Origin: G963676655 sp963678305 | Lineage (GTDB): Bacteria > Verrucomicrobiota > Lentisphaeria > Victivallales > Victivallaceae | Reading direction: 5' to 3' | DNA length: 64,000 nt | NCBI GenBank assembly: GCA_963678305.2 | Contig: CAXXVV010000013.1 | Coordinates: forward strand, 271,606-335,605 | Shown here: piece after piece, positions 55,777 to 64,000 of the stretch | How positions within the stretch are numbered: the stretch's first letter is position 1 | How the letters are laid out: each line of letters opens with the position of its first letter | The notes under the pieces: model-generated | Told to the model about the DNA's origin: nothing | Databases searched by the model: none | Seen by the model: only the letters and a program-made list of their open reading frames with translations | Translations under genes and position numbers: made by a program

Positions 55777-56424
55777 TTAATGTAGCAGGGCGTAGACCAG
55801 AATATTTACATTTACGTCCAGCGAGTTGCTTATTTCGTTGCCGCCGCAACAGCAGCAGCCTTTGGTGTTGGCGGTGTTGTTCAGGCCGTGCGGGGAATAG
55901 ACCATGACGAGCTTTCCGTTGATTGTCAGTCCCTCAAGCTGGGCTTTAGTACCTGAACTGTGGGCGGTTTTTAGTTTATCGATCTTATTCACAGTCTTGA
56001 ACAGTGGATGTGTCATGGGAATCGGAGTCATCTTGTTTTTGCCGAAGATCCGCTTGATTTCGCGCCGGAATGCTTTGTCGAAATCTTTATTGGAGCAGCC
56101 GGCGGAGGCCAGGATAAAGCCGCCTTTTTCAAGATATTGTTTCAGGTTTTTGCGTTCTTTTGCCGTGAAATAGAAGTTTTTTTCGCCGGTCATCATCGCG
56201 AAAGGATAATTGAACAGTTCTTTGGCAGCCAGTTTGACGCTTTTGAAACGGCGTTCCGTTGGAATCGCGGTTTTTTTCTGGGCATCAGTCAGAAACGCAT
56301 CGCTGAAACAGCGCGAAGTATGGGTGCCGCCGTAGATCAGGTTGGCGCATTGAATAACGCTGTCTCTGGCGCTGACGCCGGCGGATAAGCATAGCAATAG
56401 TATTAAATAAAACAATTTGATCAT
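55777..56424 (-). CDS. DUF4159 protein with CCCC cluster
   Basis: A 215-residue exported protein (signal MIKLFYLILLLCLSAGVSA). The DUF4159 pattern is clear: CANLIYGGTHTSR start, FNYPFAMMTGEKNFYF, LKQYLEKGGFILASAGC, FRREIKRIF and MTHPLFKTVN. Four Cys in a row (GCCCCGG) near residue 190 are unusual and could bind metal or form redox links with the neighbouring thioredoxin-DsbD protein. It overlaps the preceding gene by 4 nt and belongs to the Bat-like operon, where DUF4159 genes often occur. Confidence 0.8.
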   Translation of the reverse strand: MIKLFYLILLLCLSAGVSARDSVIQCANLIYGGTHTSRCFSDAFLTDAQKKTAIPTERRFKSVKLAAKELFNYPFAMMTGEKNFYFTAKERKNLKQYLEKGGFILASAGCSNKDFDKAFRREIKRIFGKNKMTPIPMTHPLFKTVNKIDKLKTAHSSGTKAQLEGLTINGKLVMVYSPHGLNNTANTKGCCCCGGNEISNSLDVNVNILVYALLH

Positions 56425-59198
56425 GGTTCAGCTCCAAAGTATTTTTTGACTGCTTTGCGATATTTTTCAGGCACCTCATCGATATTGATGCTGTCTGATT
56501 TCCTCTTTTTATATTCCCGAATGTTGATTTTTTCCCGGTCGTCCTTGCCGATGGTGATACCGCCGCTGCCCGAGCCAATTCCGGTATTGCCTGTTTTGTC
56601 CCGGTTGCCGCGTCTGGTTCCGTCTTTGTCGCTCATATTGTGCCGCGGTGGTCCGACGACCGGCACATTGAGCGGCGAGGAACCCTGTCCGATAAAGCCG
56701 TTTTCGGCGTCGCCTTCACCACCGCCGGAAGCGCTGCCCCGGCCCTGCCCCTGGTCCCGTTGCCCTCCGAGCCGGTTCATCAGCGAATCCAGCATCTGTT
56801 TGACGGTATCGTTCAGGTCGCGGCGGATATTGGGACACTGCCCCTGACAAGCACGTGAGAGGGGATTCTTTTTATCTTTTAAAAGCTGTTGTAATTTTTC
56901 CAGGGTACGATCAGCGTAATCATAGGCTTTGGAGCCGTTGCGGTATTTACATTGTTCAGTACAACTTTGCATTAATTCGTCAATTTGCAGTTCACGCAGT
57001 TTTTTCAGGAATTCCCGTGATCCCTTTTTAAACGCTTCGAAATCCCATGATAACTTATCGGAGTTCTCCTTGAGTACCTTGGTGATCGACCGGAAATCGT
57101 CCAGGACGCCCTGCTGAGTGGCGCCGAACTCCGGTAACCGGGCAATTCTTTCCTGACTGTTGTCCGATTTATAGACACTTAAGCGTTTGACCAGCATCTT
57201 TTGCTGTTCGGCCAGTTTTGTCAGTTTAAGAGCTTCTCTGAGGATATTTTCAATGATTGCGAGCTGTTGTGCATCTTTTTCCATTCCTGCAAGCTGACAA
57301 CTGCCGTTCGCGGTATCTCCGAGCAGCCGGTTGATTTTCCGGAGAAGTCCATCTTTTGATTCATTGACGGACATTGATTTGATAATCTCGTCATGTCCGC
57401 TCAACTTTTGCGTGAGCTGTGTCAAAATTTCACGATGGCGGTTTTCAATATTGTAGATGACAAAGTCCTCCGATAATTTTGTAAAGACTTCCCGGGCTGA
57501 TTTGAACGCGGCGGCAACTTTGTTGATCCGGTTTTTTATTTCGGAATTCGACGGCTTGCCGGATAAAGCTTTTTTCAGCGCCAGCAGGCTCCGGTCATAT
57601 TCATAAAGTTTGTAAGCCATCAGGCGATAGCGGCTTGCCAGTTCTTTTACCATTGAACGGTCTCGCAGAATCCTTGCGTATTCCAGCTTGGATATGACTT
57701 TTATCCTGATGAAATCAGAAGACGTTGAACCGGTCATTGCCGGATTGTAGTCAAATGCCTCAAAATACAGCTCAAGGTTTTGTCCCGGAGTTACGCCCAG
57801 TCCTTTCAAGTCGATTTTTCCGTTATAGTCGAAATATTTTCCGTGCCAGGCTTCGGCCAGAGCCTTGATCCGGTCGCGATAGCCTTCGACGGCCCGGACC
57901 ACGTCGACCCGTTTCAGTCCCAGATCATCTTCCGAAGAAATACTGACGCCAATTACCGAATCCGGGGTAGCCATGATAAAGTTATCCGGCGCGTTTACCG
58001 TGATCAACGGTGGTGAGTCCGGCCTGAGCTTCTGTCTGATAACCAGAGGTTTGCGACATGCGGTCCCGAGGATGTCTGTAACGTTGAAGGTCAATTTTGC
58101 GGGACTGGTTACGGTCCATTCGAAGGTGATTGAATGAAGTGAACTCTTGCGTCCATTGATCATCTTTTCCGGTTCGAGTGTTTCCGGACTGAGTTTCAAG
58201 CTGCCGGAAGCCAGAGGCCGGTTGCTGGTGATGGTCAATGCGGCTTTTGAACCTTTTAACTCGTCAAGGACATCGCCGCCGCCGAAGAAACTGCGGATCG
58301 GTAACCCGCTGTAGGCCGGCGGAGTAATGCGGACTTGGACAATTGAGATTCGCGGTTGAAGCAATAGACTCAACTGGTGCCATTTGCTTCTGGCCCGGCC
58401 GCATTTGAAACAGAACTGCATTGGAACGGTTAATTTGTCCAGTTTCTGGACATAGACCGAATTGCCTTCCCGGAAGCAGTTAAAACGGTTGCGGTTGCCA
58501 AGTTTGTCTTTAGTGAGAAAAATCACCTGTGATGCGATTTTACCGCCGGTTATTTCTGCTGATATTTCGATATTGTCACCGTAGATTACCTTTGGCGCTT
58601 CCGGGGTTATTTTGAATTTAAGTTGGCTGTAGGGGGGGATGTCGCGCAACGGGAAAAGAATGCGGCGGGTGATAGTAGTTGCCGCGGCCGGATTGAGCCC
58701 GGACAATACCAGCGATATCAATAGCTGAGCCCCGCAGAGTTTCAGGCTTTTAAGAAGATTTTTCGCCGGAAAAATATTCGAGAACCGCATTGACCGGACG
58801 ATTGTGAATGCCTGGTCAAGCACCTTCCCGATAAGGAAGTTTTTCAGGTCGCTGTCTGTTTTCGCTTCTGTGCCAAGTTCATAAGCGCTCAATACTTCCC
58901 GGCGGCTGCTCTCTGAAACATCGTCTATCAGTTCGGCAATTCGTTTTTTGTTTTCGAGCAGCAGGATGACAACTCGAATACTGAAAACCGCCGCTATGAA
59001 AATTATGCAGATAACCCCGGCGGCCAGCCTGAATTGTTCGTCAAATCCCAACAGCCGGTCGAGAACGCCGTAAACGGTGGCGATACAGGCGGTCAGGGTG
59101 ATGATGCGAATTATTTCCGCCAGCAGCAGTCCGTAATGCCGGATACGGCGAACCCGGTTAAGCGCTTTGATAAATTGATAATATGTCGGGTTGCTCAT
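56421..59198 (-). CDS. Large membrane-anchored coiled protein (DUF4175-like)
   Basis: A 925-residue protein starting at ATG 59198 after agaaggag; a longer frame to 59291 adds an unlikely extension. Two membrane helices near the start (YGLLLAEIIRIITLTACIA and GVICIIFIAAVFSIRVVIL) and a third near 180 precede a large beta-rich region (about 200-500, with YSQLKFKITPEAPKVIYGD), a helical region (about 520-780), and a Gly-rich flexible tail ending VPEKYRKAVKKYF. This layout is common in the Bat-like operons of PVC bacteria and resembles DUF4175. Its role is unknown; it likely forms a periplasmic scaffold. Confidence 0.65.
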   Translation of the reverse strand: MSNPTYYQFIKALNRVRRIRHYGLLLAEIIRIITLTACIATVYGVLDRLLGFDEQFRLAAGVICIIFIAAVFSIRVVILLLENKKRIAELIDDVSESSRREVLSAYELGTEAKTDSDLKNFLIGKVLDQAFTIVRSMRFSNIFPAKNLLKSLKLCGAQLLISLVLSGLNPAAATTITRRILFPLRDIPPYSQLKFKITPEAPKVIYGDNIEISAEITGGKIASQVIFLTKDKLGNRNRFNCFREGNSVYVQKLDKLTVPMQFCFKCGRARSKWHQLSLLLQPRISIVQVRITPPAYSGLPIRSFFGGGDVLDELKGSKAALTITSNRPLASGSLKLSPETLEPEKMINGRKSSLHSITFEWTVTSPAKLTFNVTDILGTACRKPLVIRQKLRPDSPPLITVNAPDNFIMATPDSVIGVSISSEDDLGLKRVDVVRAVEGYRDRIKALAEAWHGKYFDYNGKIDLKGLGVTPGQNLELYFEAFDYNPAMTGSTSSDFIRIKVISKLEYARILRDRSMVKELASRYRLMAYKLYEYDRSLLALKKALSGKPSNSEIKNRINKVAAAFKSAREVFTKLSEDFVIYNIENRHREILTQLTQKLSGHDEIIKSMSVNESKDGLLRKINRLLGDTANGSCQLAGMEKDAQQLAIIENILREALKLTKLAEQQKMLVKRLSVYKSDNSQERIARLPEFGATQQGVLDDFRSITKVLKENSDKLSWDFEAFKKGSREFLKKLRELQIDELMQSCTEQCKYRNGSKAYDYADRTLEKLQQLLKDKKNPLSRACQGQCPNIRRDLNDTVKQMLDSLMNRLGGQRDQGQGRGSASGGGEGDAENGFIGQGSSPLNVPVVGPPRHNMSDKDGTRRGNRDKTGNTGIGSGSGGITIGKDDREKINIREYKKRKSDSINIDEVPEKYRKAVKKYFGAEP

Positions 59199-60472
59199 AA
59201 TAAACCGTTTCTCCTTCTGAGAAAACATTCCAGGGCAAAAAGCAGCAGGATAAAGCAAAGAATACTCCAGTTGGTCCACCAGGGAACCCATCTTTTCCTG
59301 ACAGTGCTTTCCGGATCCTCTGCCGTCTGGCCGTTCCGGAATATCCCGGCAACTTCATTGGGCAACAGCACCTTGCCGGTTGCGGCGCCGGTCAGCCGGG
59401 CCAACAGTACCGGATCGGCGCTCAGATTATCCTGTTCTGTGGTTGGATATGATACAAAGACCGGTTCAAAAAGTTTGCGGATTTTTCCGGCTGCATCACG
59501 GTAGTTTAATTCCACCAAATATGATCCGGGCTGATCAAATGAAAGGATCGCGGTCCATTTTGCCGCACTGCCTGTCTCCTGGACCGGGACTATTTCCGTG
59601 TAAAGTTTTCCGTCTTTATGGACCAGCAGTTTCATGTCGCCTTTTACTTTTGTCGTGTCCCGGCGGCTGATCGCGGCCATTATGGAACTGTGGGGTTTGA
59701 CGACAGTTCCGCTCAGGCGCAGGGAGCAATCCGCCCCCGGCAGATATTCCGCATACATGACGATCCAGTGAATGATCTGCATCCAGAAGTTTTTGTAAAA
59801 CCTGGAAGTTTCTTTCGCTGCCGGGAAAAAATCCCATTGCCAGATACCTTCAGAGTTCACGGTGACCACTATGCCGCGTCCGAAACGGCGGGTGATCAGA
59901 GACGGAACAGACACCTTTCGTCCCTGCCGGTTCTCGTCCGCCGTCATCAGAACCTCGGTGAAAGTTTTGAGTTTCCTGACGGAACTGATTCGCTTGACTG
60001 GCGGCAGTTTGTTCCATTCCTGATTATCCGGTCCGGGCAGAAGTGATCCGAAAAGCCCTTCGCGGACTCCGGTCGCGGTCGGCCGCCAGCGGAAGCTGCC
60101 TTCCACGTAATTGCCCCATTCAACGGTTTCCATTCCGGCCAGGAACGGGAGTTTTCCTGCGTAGGGTTTGCCGCGCGAGAAGAGGATGGCCCCGCCATTG
60201 TCCGTGACATATTTTTTCAGCAATCTGGTTTTCGGTTCGTCCAGAAAATATTCAATGCCCCTGCCGAAAATAATAATATCGTACCGGGAAAGTTCGGATA
60301 TTGTGGTCGGGAACATATTTTCCCGGTCCTCTGTTACCTGGGACGAACCGGATTTGATTGAGAAATAACGCCCGGCGGCGATCCGGTAAATGGTTGTCAG
60401 GTTAATGTCTTTACTGTTCCTGAAGCAGTTGAGAGAAGAATTTGCTGTCCCAGAACGGCTGCCCCTCGACAA
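59195..60472 (-). CDS. C-terminal part of the split vWA/GATase-like protein
   Basis: This frame continues the protein whose first part is at 60411-61406. The meaningful sequence starts near NSKDINLTTIYRIAAGRYF; the stretch before it (to 60472) is an out-of-frame shadow of the upstream part. Content: a glutamine-amidotransferase-like fold (YDIIIFGRGIEYFLDE, GGAILFSRGKPYAG), a beta-rich region and one membrane helix at the end (WSILCFILLLFALECFL). The two parts would join into about 735 residues if one base were removed near 60,411-60,421 (for example from the GG in CAGGAACAG on the - strand). It is probably one gene, broken by an indel or miscalled. Confidence 0.65.
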   Translation of the reverse strand: MSRGSRSGTANSSLNCFRNSKDINLTTIYRIAAGRYFSIKSGSSQVTEDRENMFPTTISELSRYDIIIFGRGIEYFLDEPKTRLLKKYVTDNGGAILFSRGKPYAGKLPFLAGMETVEWGNYVEGSFRWRPTATGVREGLFGSLLPGPDNQEWNKLPPVKRISSVRKLKTFTEVLMTADENRQGRKVSVPSLITRRFGRGIVVTVNSEGIWQWDFFPAAKETSRFYKNFWMQIIHWIVMYAEYLPGADCSLRLSGTVVKPHSSIMAAISRRDTTKVKGDMKLLVHKDGKLYTEIVPVQETGSAAKWTAILSFDQPGSYLVELNYRDAAGKIRKLFEPVFVSYPTTEQDNLSADPVLLARLTGAATGKVLLPNEVAGIFRNGQTAEDPESTVRKRWVPWWTNWSILCFILLLFALECFLRRRNGLL

Positions 60473-61406
60473 ACAGGATGTTCAGCTTTTTCCGGAGTAC
60501 CGTAACCCCGATCTGAGAACGATTGTTCCAACGAATCGCTTCGTTTTTTTGTTCCGGCAGGGATATTTCATATTGATAGTAACCCGGTTTGTCAAACTTC
60601 AATTTGAACATGGTACTTACAGTTTTATTTTCGGGGATACTGAGTTTCCGGCGCTCAATGACATTTCCGTTGCGGTCGGTCAGGGTAACCTGACAGATGA
60701 TATTGCCCAGATTGGATGACCGGACGGTCACGGGGACCTCCAGTTCCTGGCCGGCAAACGCCAGATAGCGCCGTTTCCCGGCAACCAGCTCCAGATCCCG
60801 GCGTGCGACCTTACCTCCGAATTGGATTGCGTATACCGGGATATTTTCCGCTTTTGCCGCAAGAATGAATTTTTCATTCCCCGTTGCAGCCACCTGACGA
60901 CCGTCAGAAAGCAGAAGAATTCCGTCAAGTTTCGTGGCTGAGTTGCGGTACCGGGCGATCAGTTCTTCACCGGCTTTAAAAATATTGGTATCGCCGGCGT
61001 CCGGGGGCAGGTCGGGTGACGGTTTTTTCAGTTCTTTGCCAAGACCGTCGGCCAAAGTGTAGACCGCGATATTTGCATTTTTTGTTTCCGGCGCGATTTG
61101 CCGGGAATACAATTCCGTCAAAGCCGCCCATCTGGATTTTCCGTTGACATCGGCAACCTGCATGCTGCGGCTGTTGTCAGCCAGAACGGCCCAGCCGTGA
61201 GCCGTTTCAGTATCGGCTTTTTTCCAGGAACCGGGATTCAGCGCGATCAGGCCCAGACACACGATGGCGAGAATTCTCAATCCGGTCAGCGTCCGGCGCA
61301 AAACCGGCGGACTGCCTTTGGCCGACCGCCAGCTGAGCCAGCCGCTGACCACGGTCAACAGTCCGAATAATACCGCCAGATAATCAAGTTCAATAATCGG
61401 GTTCAT
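60411..61406 (-). CDS. N-terminal part of the split vWA/GATase-like protein
   Basis: Starts at ATG 61406 after aggagg with a 5-nt gap. Two membrane helices near the N-terminus (LDYLAVLFGLLTVVSGWL and GLRILAIVCLGLIAL) precede a von Willebrand A-like domain with the MIDAS pattern DNSRS and the strand DGILLLSDGRQ near residue 165. It ends with LNILFVEGQPFWDSKFFSQL, the start of a glutamine-amidotransferase-like domain that continues in the next frame. In related operons this is one protein beside BatA. It overlaps the preceding gene by 4 nt. Confidence 0.7.
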   Translation of the reverse strand: MNPIIELDYLAVLFGLLTVVSGWLSWRSAKGSPPVLRRTLTGLRILAIVCLGLIALNPGSWKKADTETAHGWAVLADNSRSMQVADVNGKSRWAALTELYSRQIAPETKNANIAVYTLADGLGKELKKPSPDLPPDAGDTNIFKAGEELIARYRNSATKLDGILLLSDGRQVAATGNEKFILAAKAENIPVYAIQFGGKVARRDLELVAGKRRYLAFAGQELEVPVTVRSSNLGNIICQVTLTDRNGNVIERRKLSIPENKTVSTMFKLKFDKPGYYQYEISLPEQKNEAIRWNNRSQIGVTVLRKKLNILFVEGQPFWDSKFFSQLLQEQ

Positions 61407-61753
61407 CCGCTCCTCCTGCTCCACCACATTACCAGTCCTTCAAGGACCGCGAACAGCATTGCCGCGGCCAGTAAATATGGCCATATATCCACTCCGGTAT
61501 CAAGTTCGCTCAATCTTCTGCCGCCGGACATTTCCAGTCCGAACTGCTTCCGCTCCCCGGCCGGCAACTGTGTCAGGTCCGATTCGACCGCGGGAAAATT
61601 GACGACATTGTATTCCGCTGTTTCTCCGTTGTAGATCCAACGGTATAAGCCGCATGTTTCGACCGGCGGACTGACCAGATACGGCGTTTTATCAATGTAT
61701 TGCACGCTTGGAGACAACTTGACTCCGGACGTTTGCAAGGTAACTCTATCCAC
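61403..61753 (-). CDS. C-terminal part of the split BatA-like protein
   Basis: Continues the BatA-like protein of 61746-63416 in the next frame. The beta-rich stretch (VDRVTLQTSGVKLSPSVQYI, TCGLYRWIYNGETAEYNVVNF) and the closing membrane helix (DIWPYLLAAAMLFAVLEGLVMWW) are what a complete BatA should have. A GTG at 61753 could in theory start it alone, but no signal for that is seen. One base fewer in the CCC near 61756-61759 (GCCCGTGG on the - strand) would join both parts. Confidence 0.6.
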   Translation of the reverse strand: MDRVTLQTSGVKLSPSVQYIDKTPYLVSPPVETCGLYRWIYNGETAEYNVVNFPAVESDLTQLPAGERKQFGLEMSGGRRLSELDTGVDIWPYLLAAAMLFAVLEGLVMWWSRRSG

Positions 61754-63416
61754 GGGCGATTCCGCTTGTCAACTTCATTTTCAACCGGGCACCCGGAGGG
61801 TTGCCAGGATATTGGTTGGGTACGGCCGCTCCGGTTTTCTGGATGACTTCGGCCATAAACGGCAGGAACTGCACCCGGTAGGCCCAATCGGAATATTGCG
61901 GGTCGAGCACCATTCCCCAGATGTATAAAGTTCCCCGGTCGCTGATCCTGGTTAATGCCGGCAGGCCATCCTGCCAGGCGAAAACAGTTTCAGCTCCGGA
62001 GGCTCCCGGTTGTCCGTAATTAAGTCTGGCTCTGAATTCTCCTCCGGCCGGATCGCCGAATTCGCCGTTGGCGAAAATTTCCAGTATCCGGTCTTTTTCT
62101 TTAAGCACTTTCAGATTGAACGGTTTGCCACCTTGTTCAAGAAAAACTTTTTCGTCCGGTTTTCCGGTTTTTCTTCCGGTGAGAGCGGTCAGGGCCGTTG
62201 TCGGGCAGTTGGGCGCTGGACTGCAAATTACTGTTTTGCCTGACTCGATAAATTTTTTAATTTCCGGAATATGTTGTCCGTTCCAGCCTGAGATCAACAG
62301 CACGTCCGGTTCATCCCAGCCGCGCGGGTCATCCAATTTCAATGTTTCAAGCTTGACCCAGGGCAGGATGTTCAGGCTTCGTTTCCAGAACTCAGCCGGG
62401 TATTTTGCGCCGCTGACGATTCCGACTTTCATGGCTTCTTTGACAATCGCGATTGCGTTGATGGTATTGTCCTCCGGGAACGCGTCTTCGCTGATCGAAA
62501 ATTCAAGCGGGAGCGGTCCCGGTTTATTTAACTGGAGGGTGAACAATGGAGAGGCCGAACCGTTGGCGGGGATCATGACATTACGGTTTTGCCGGCTTTC
62601 GCTGCCGCTGAAAAACACGGTGCAGCTGCGCGGTTCCGATGAATAATTACGGACCACGCAGGAGACATAGGCGGTTTCTCCCTGTAAAAGTGTGGACGGA
62701 TTCAGATCTACCCGGTCGATAGCCAGATTGCCGGGATTTGATTTGCCGATTTGAATTGTTGCAACTTTTATCCGGTCGGGAATGGCTAGTTTACGGTCTT
62801 TCCACTGGCTCGCCTGGAAGTCGGAGATTATACATATTTCCCGCCGGCCGGGGCGATCTTTGAGCATGTCTACGGCCAGTTTGACGGCGGCTTCCGCATT
62901 GCCTGCCTCACTGGTGACTTTGCGGCGCCGGAGCTGCTGTTGCATATAGATGAAGTTGCTGCCTGGTTCGGGGAATTCGGCGGCGGGATCGGCCTGCAGC
63001 CAGATCACGTCGGCTTTATCGCCGGACGACAGTCCGGACAGGATCTCGGAGCCTTCCGTACAGGCGGCGGCGAAGCGGGTTCTGCCGTCATCCTGCAGGC
63101 CCATCGAGGCGGAAGCGTCGATCACGATAATTACGGTTTTCTTCTCGAATATTCCGCCGGAGTCCGGGAACAGGAACAGCAGCGGTTTCATGAACATAAA
63201 GATGATAGAGAGAAAAAGCAGGGTCCGGAGAATCAGCAGCAGGATATCGAACGGCCGCTTTATCCGGGCATTTTGTTTGGCGCAACTGCGCAGAAACATG
63301 TTGGAACTGAACAGATAACTTTTAGGTTTGGTTCTGGCAAAAAGATGCAGCAGCAGCGGGACTGCCGCCAGCGCCAGCAAGGGCGCGAGAAAAGAATTTT
63401 GCCATAATATATTCAT
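61746..63416 (-). CDS. BatA-like membrane protein with vWA domain
   Basis: Typical BatA start: NSFLAPLLALAAVPLLLHLF, then a cytoplasmic linker, a second helix (PFDILLLILRTLLFLSIIFMF), and a vWA domain with the MIDAS DASAS (IVIDASASMGLQDDG) near residue 100. A later beta-rich part and a GATase-like segment (DEPDVLLISGW, IPEIKKFIESGKTVI) follow. It stops at 61746-61748 in the middle of the expected protein; the C-terminus is in the next frame. It follows the DUF58 gene with a 4-nt overlap, the standard order of MoxR-DUF58-BatA operons. Confidence 0.75.
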   Translation of the reverse strand: MNILWQNSFLAPLLALAAVPLLLHLFARTKPKSYLFSSNMFLRSCAKQNARIKRPFDILLLILRTLLFLSIIFMFMKPLLFLFPDSGGIFEKKTVIIVIDASASMGLQDDGRTRFAAACTEGSEILSGLSSGDKADVIWLQADPAAEFPEPGSNFIYMQQQLRRRKVTSEAGNAEAAVKLAVDMLKDRPGRREICIISDFQASQWKDRKLAIPDRIKVATIQIGKSNPGNLAIDRVDLNPSTLLQGETAYVSCVVRNYSSEPRSCTVFFSGSESRQNRNVMIPANGSASPLFTLQLNKPGPLPLEFSISEDAFPEDNTINAIAIVKEAMKVGIVSGAKYPAEFWKRSLNILPWVKLETLKLDDPRGWDEPDVLLISGWNGQHIPEIKKFIESGKTVICSPAPNCPTTALTALTGRKTGKPDEKVFLEQGGKPFNLKVLKEKDRILEIFANGEFGDPAGGEFRARLNYGQPGASGAETVFAWQDGLPALTRISDRGTLYIWGMVLDPQYSDWAYRVQFLPFMAEVIQKTGAAVPNQYPGNPPGARLKMKLTSGIARG

Positions 63417-64000
63417 TTAACCAGCCTGTCGAATAAATTGAAATAGTTTGAATCGGTTCTCGCCACCGTGTAATCTATTTCGCGCCGCACGGAAAGTTCC
63501 CGCAAAGTGTCAATGTGTTTTTGGAATTCCGCCTGATAATGGTGTTTGACCGACTCGGTATGTACGGTAATCCGGGAAGCGTCTTCCGGATCGATGAACC
63601 GGGTCAAGCCCTGCGGTTTAAGTTCGACTTCATCCGGGTCGATGATATGAAACAGACAAATCCGGTAACCCGCGTGCAAATATTGGCTCAAGGCGGCGAA
63701 AATTCGTCCGGGATTGTCGAGAAAATCGGAAACGATAATAATTGTACCGCGTAACTTGAGCAGGGGAAATGAGCGGCGAATCGCTTCAGCCAGATGGGTT
63801 TTGCCGCCGGGTTCGTTGCGCTCCAGCCGGTTCATCAGCAGTTGCATATGACGCGATGAGTTGCCCGGCGGCACGAATTCCCTGATCTTGTCGTCGAATA
63901 ATTGCAGGGAGACATTGTTATTGCCTTTGGCTACCAGGTAACACAACGCGGCGGTAAAGAACGAGGAAAATTCCAGTTTGGTGATTTGCCGGCCGAAGCC
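63413..64000 (-). CDS. DUF58 protein, partial at the window edge
   Basis: The frame has no stop up to position 64000; the part before the first possible start also reads as protein (GFGRQITKLEFSSFFTAAL). The visible 190 residues match DUF58: CYLVAKGNNNVSLQLFDDKI, MQLLMNRLERNEPGGKTHL, TIIIVSDFLDNPGRI (vWA-like) and a RREIDYTVARTDSNYFNLF end. DUF58 genes lie between moxR and batA-type genes; moxR is expected just right of the window. The family's role is linked to complex assembly by MoxR ATPases. Confidence 0.8.
   Translation of the reverse strand, partial: GFGRQITKLEFSSFFTAALCYLVAKGNNNVSLQLFDDKIREFVPPGNSSRHMQLLMNRLERNEPGGKTHLAEAIRRSFPLLKLRGTIIIVSDFLDNPGRIFAALSQYLHAGYRICLFHIIDPDEVELKPQGLTRFIDPEDASRITVHTESVKHHYQAEFQKHIDTLRELSVRREIDYTVARTDSNYFNLFDRLVK

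Overview
The window holds two kinds of DNA that meet at a tRNA gene. Positions 1 to about 41,074 are the right-hand part of an integrated tailed phage (prophage), visibly AT-rich, with almost every gene on the + strand. From the tRNA-Val(GAC) gene at 41,075-41,151 onward the DNA is host chromosome. The host looks like a member of the Lentisphaerae/Victivallales (PVC group): a LacI-type regulator, a short type II pseudopilin of the FTLIELL type and a very large secreted glycosidase stand in a row, next to a sulfatase and a MoxR/DUF58/BatA-like operon. That assignment rests on gene style and was not checked by any search.

Phage replication and recombination module (1-10.9 kb): dUTPase (cut by the window edge) and ThyX make dTMP. 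They are followed by a probable Rad52-like annealing protein, a DEDD-type 3'-5' exonuclease, a probable single-strand binding protein, an ERCC4-type nuclease, a RecD2-like helicase and a TOPRIM primase-helicase. Directly behind the primase is a 340-bp non-coding stretch with repeated and inverted TGCTCCATA units and an AT-rich segment, a candidate replication origin. A PD-(D/E)XK nuclease and a small helix-turn-helix protein follow.

Accessory small-gene block (10.9-13.5 kb): short genes, a G-rich stretch that could form a G-quadruplex, and one protein that matches, from memory of the family, the Acb2/Tad1 cyclic-nucleotide sponge fold (anti-CBASS/anti-Thoeris).

Virion module (13.4-39.6 kb): an RHH/coiled-coil protein (possible small terminase), large terminase, P22-type portal, scaffold, N4-gp56-type major capsid, decoration/adaptor proteins, fibre, tail stabilisation protein, ejection-type proteins, and a 3126-residue polyvalent protein (metalloprotease motif, DNA methyltransferase, superfamily 2 helicase, LPD-type C-terminus). 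A well-formed 144-codon reading frame with its own ribosome site is nested in another frame inside the polyvalent gene. A LamG receptor-binding protein and a lysis-like cassette (HD-motif protein, one-TM protein, two lipoproteins) end at a strong terminator. A tyrosine integrase on the - strand lies next to the tRNA. No repressor or excisionase is visible, so the left end lies outside the window.

Four phage genes between 19.2 and 22.9 kb, and two host genes near 60.4 and 61.75 kb, are broken by single-base shifts. All nine shifts go the same way (one base too many), and each is repaired by removing one base from a short run. This may be base-calling error or decay.

Host region: RidA/chorismatase-like protein; a sulfatase-DUF362 ferredoxin pair on the - strand; a divergent LacI regulator with a textbook sigma-70 promoter; the pseudopilin and glycosidase; and a long - strand operon running from a DUF58 protein (cut by the right edge) through BatA-like and vWA proteins, a large coiled membrane protein and a DUF4159 protein to a 1485-residue thioredoxin-HEAT-DsbD fusion.
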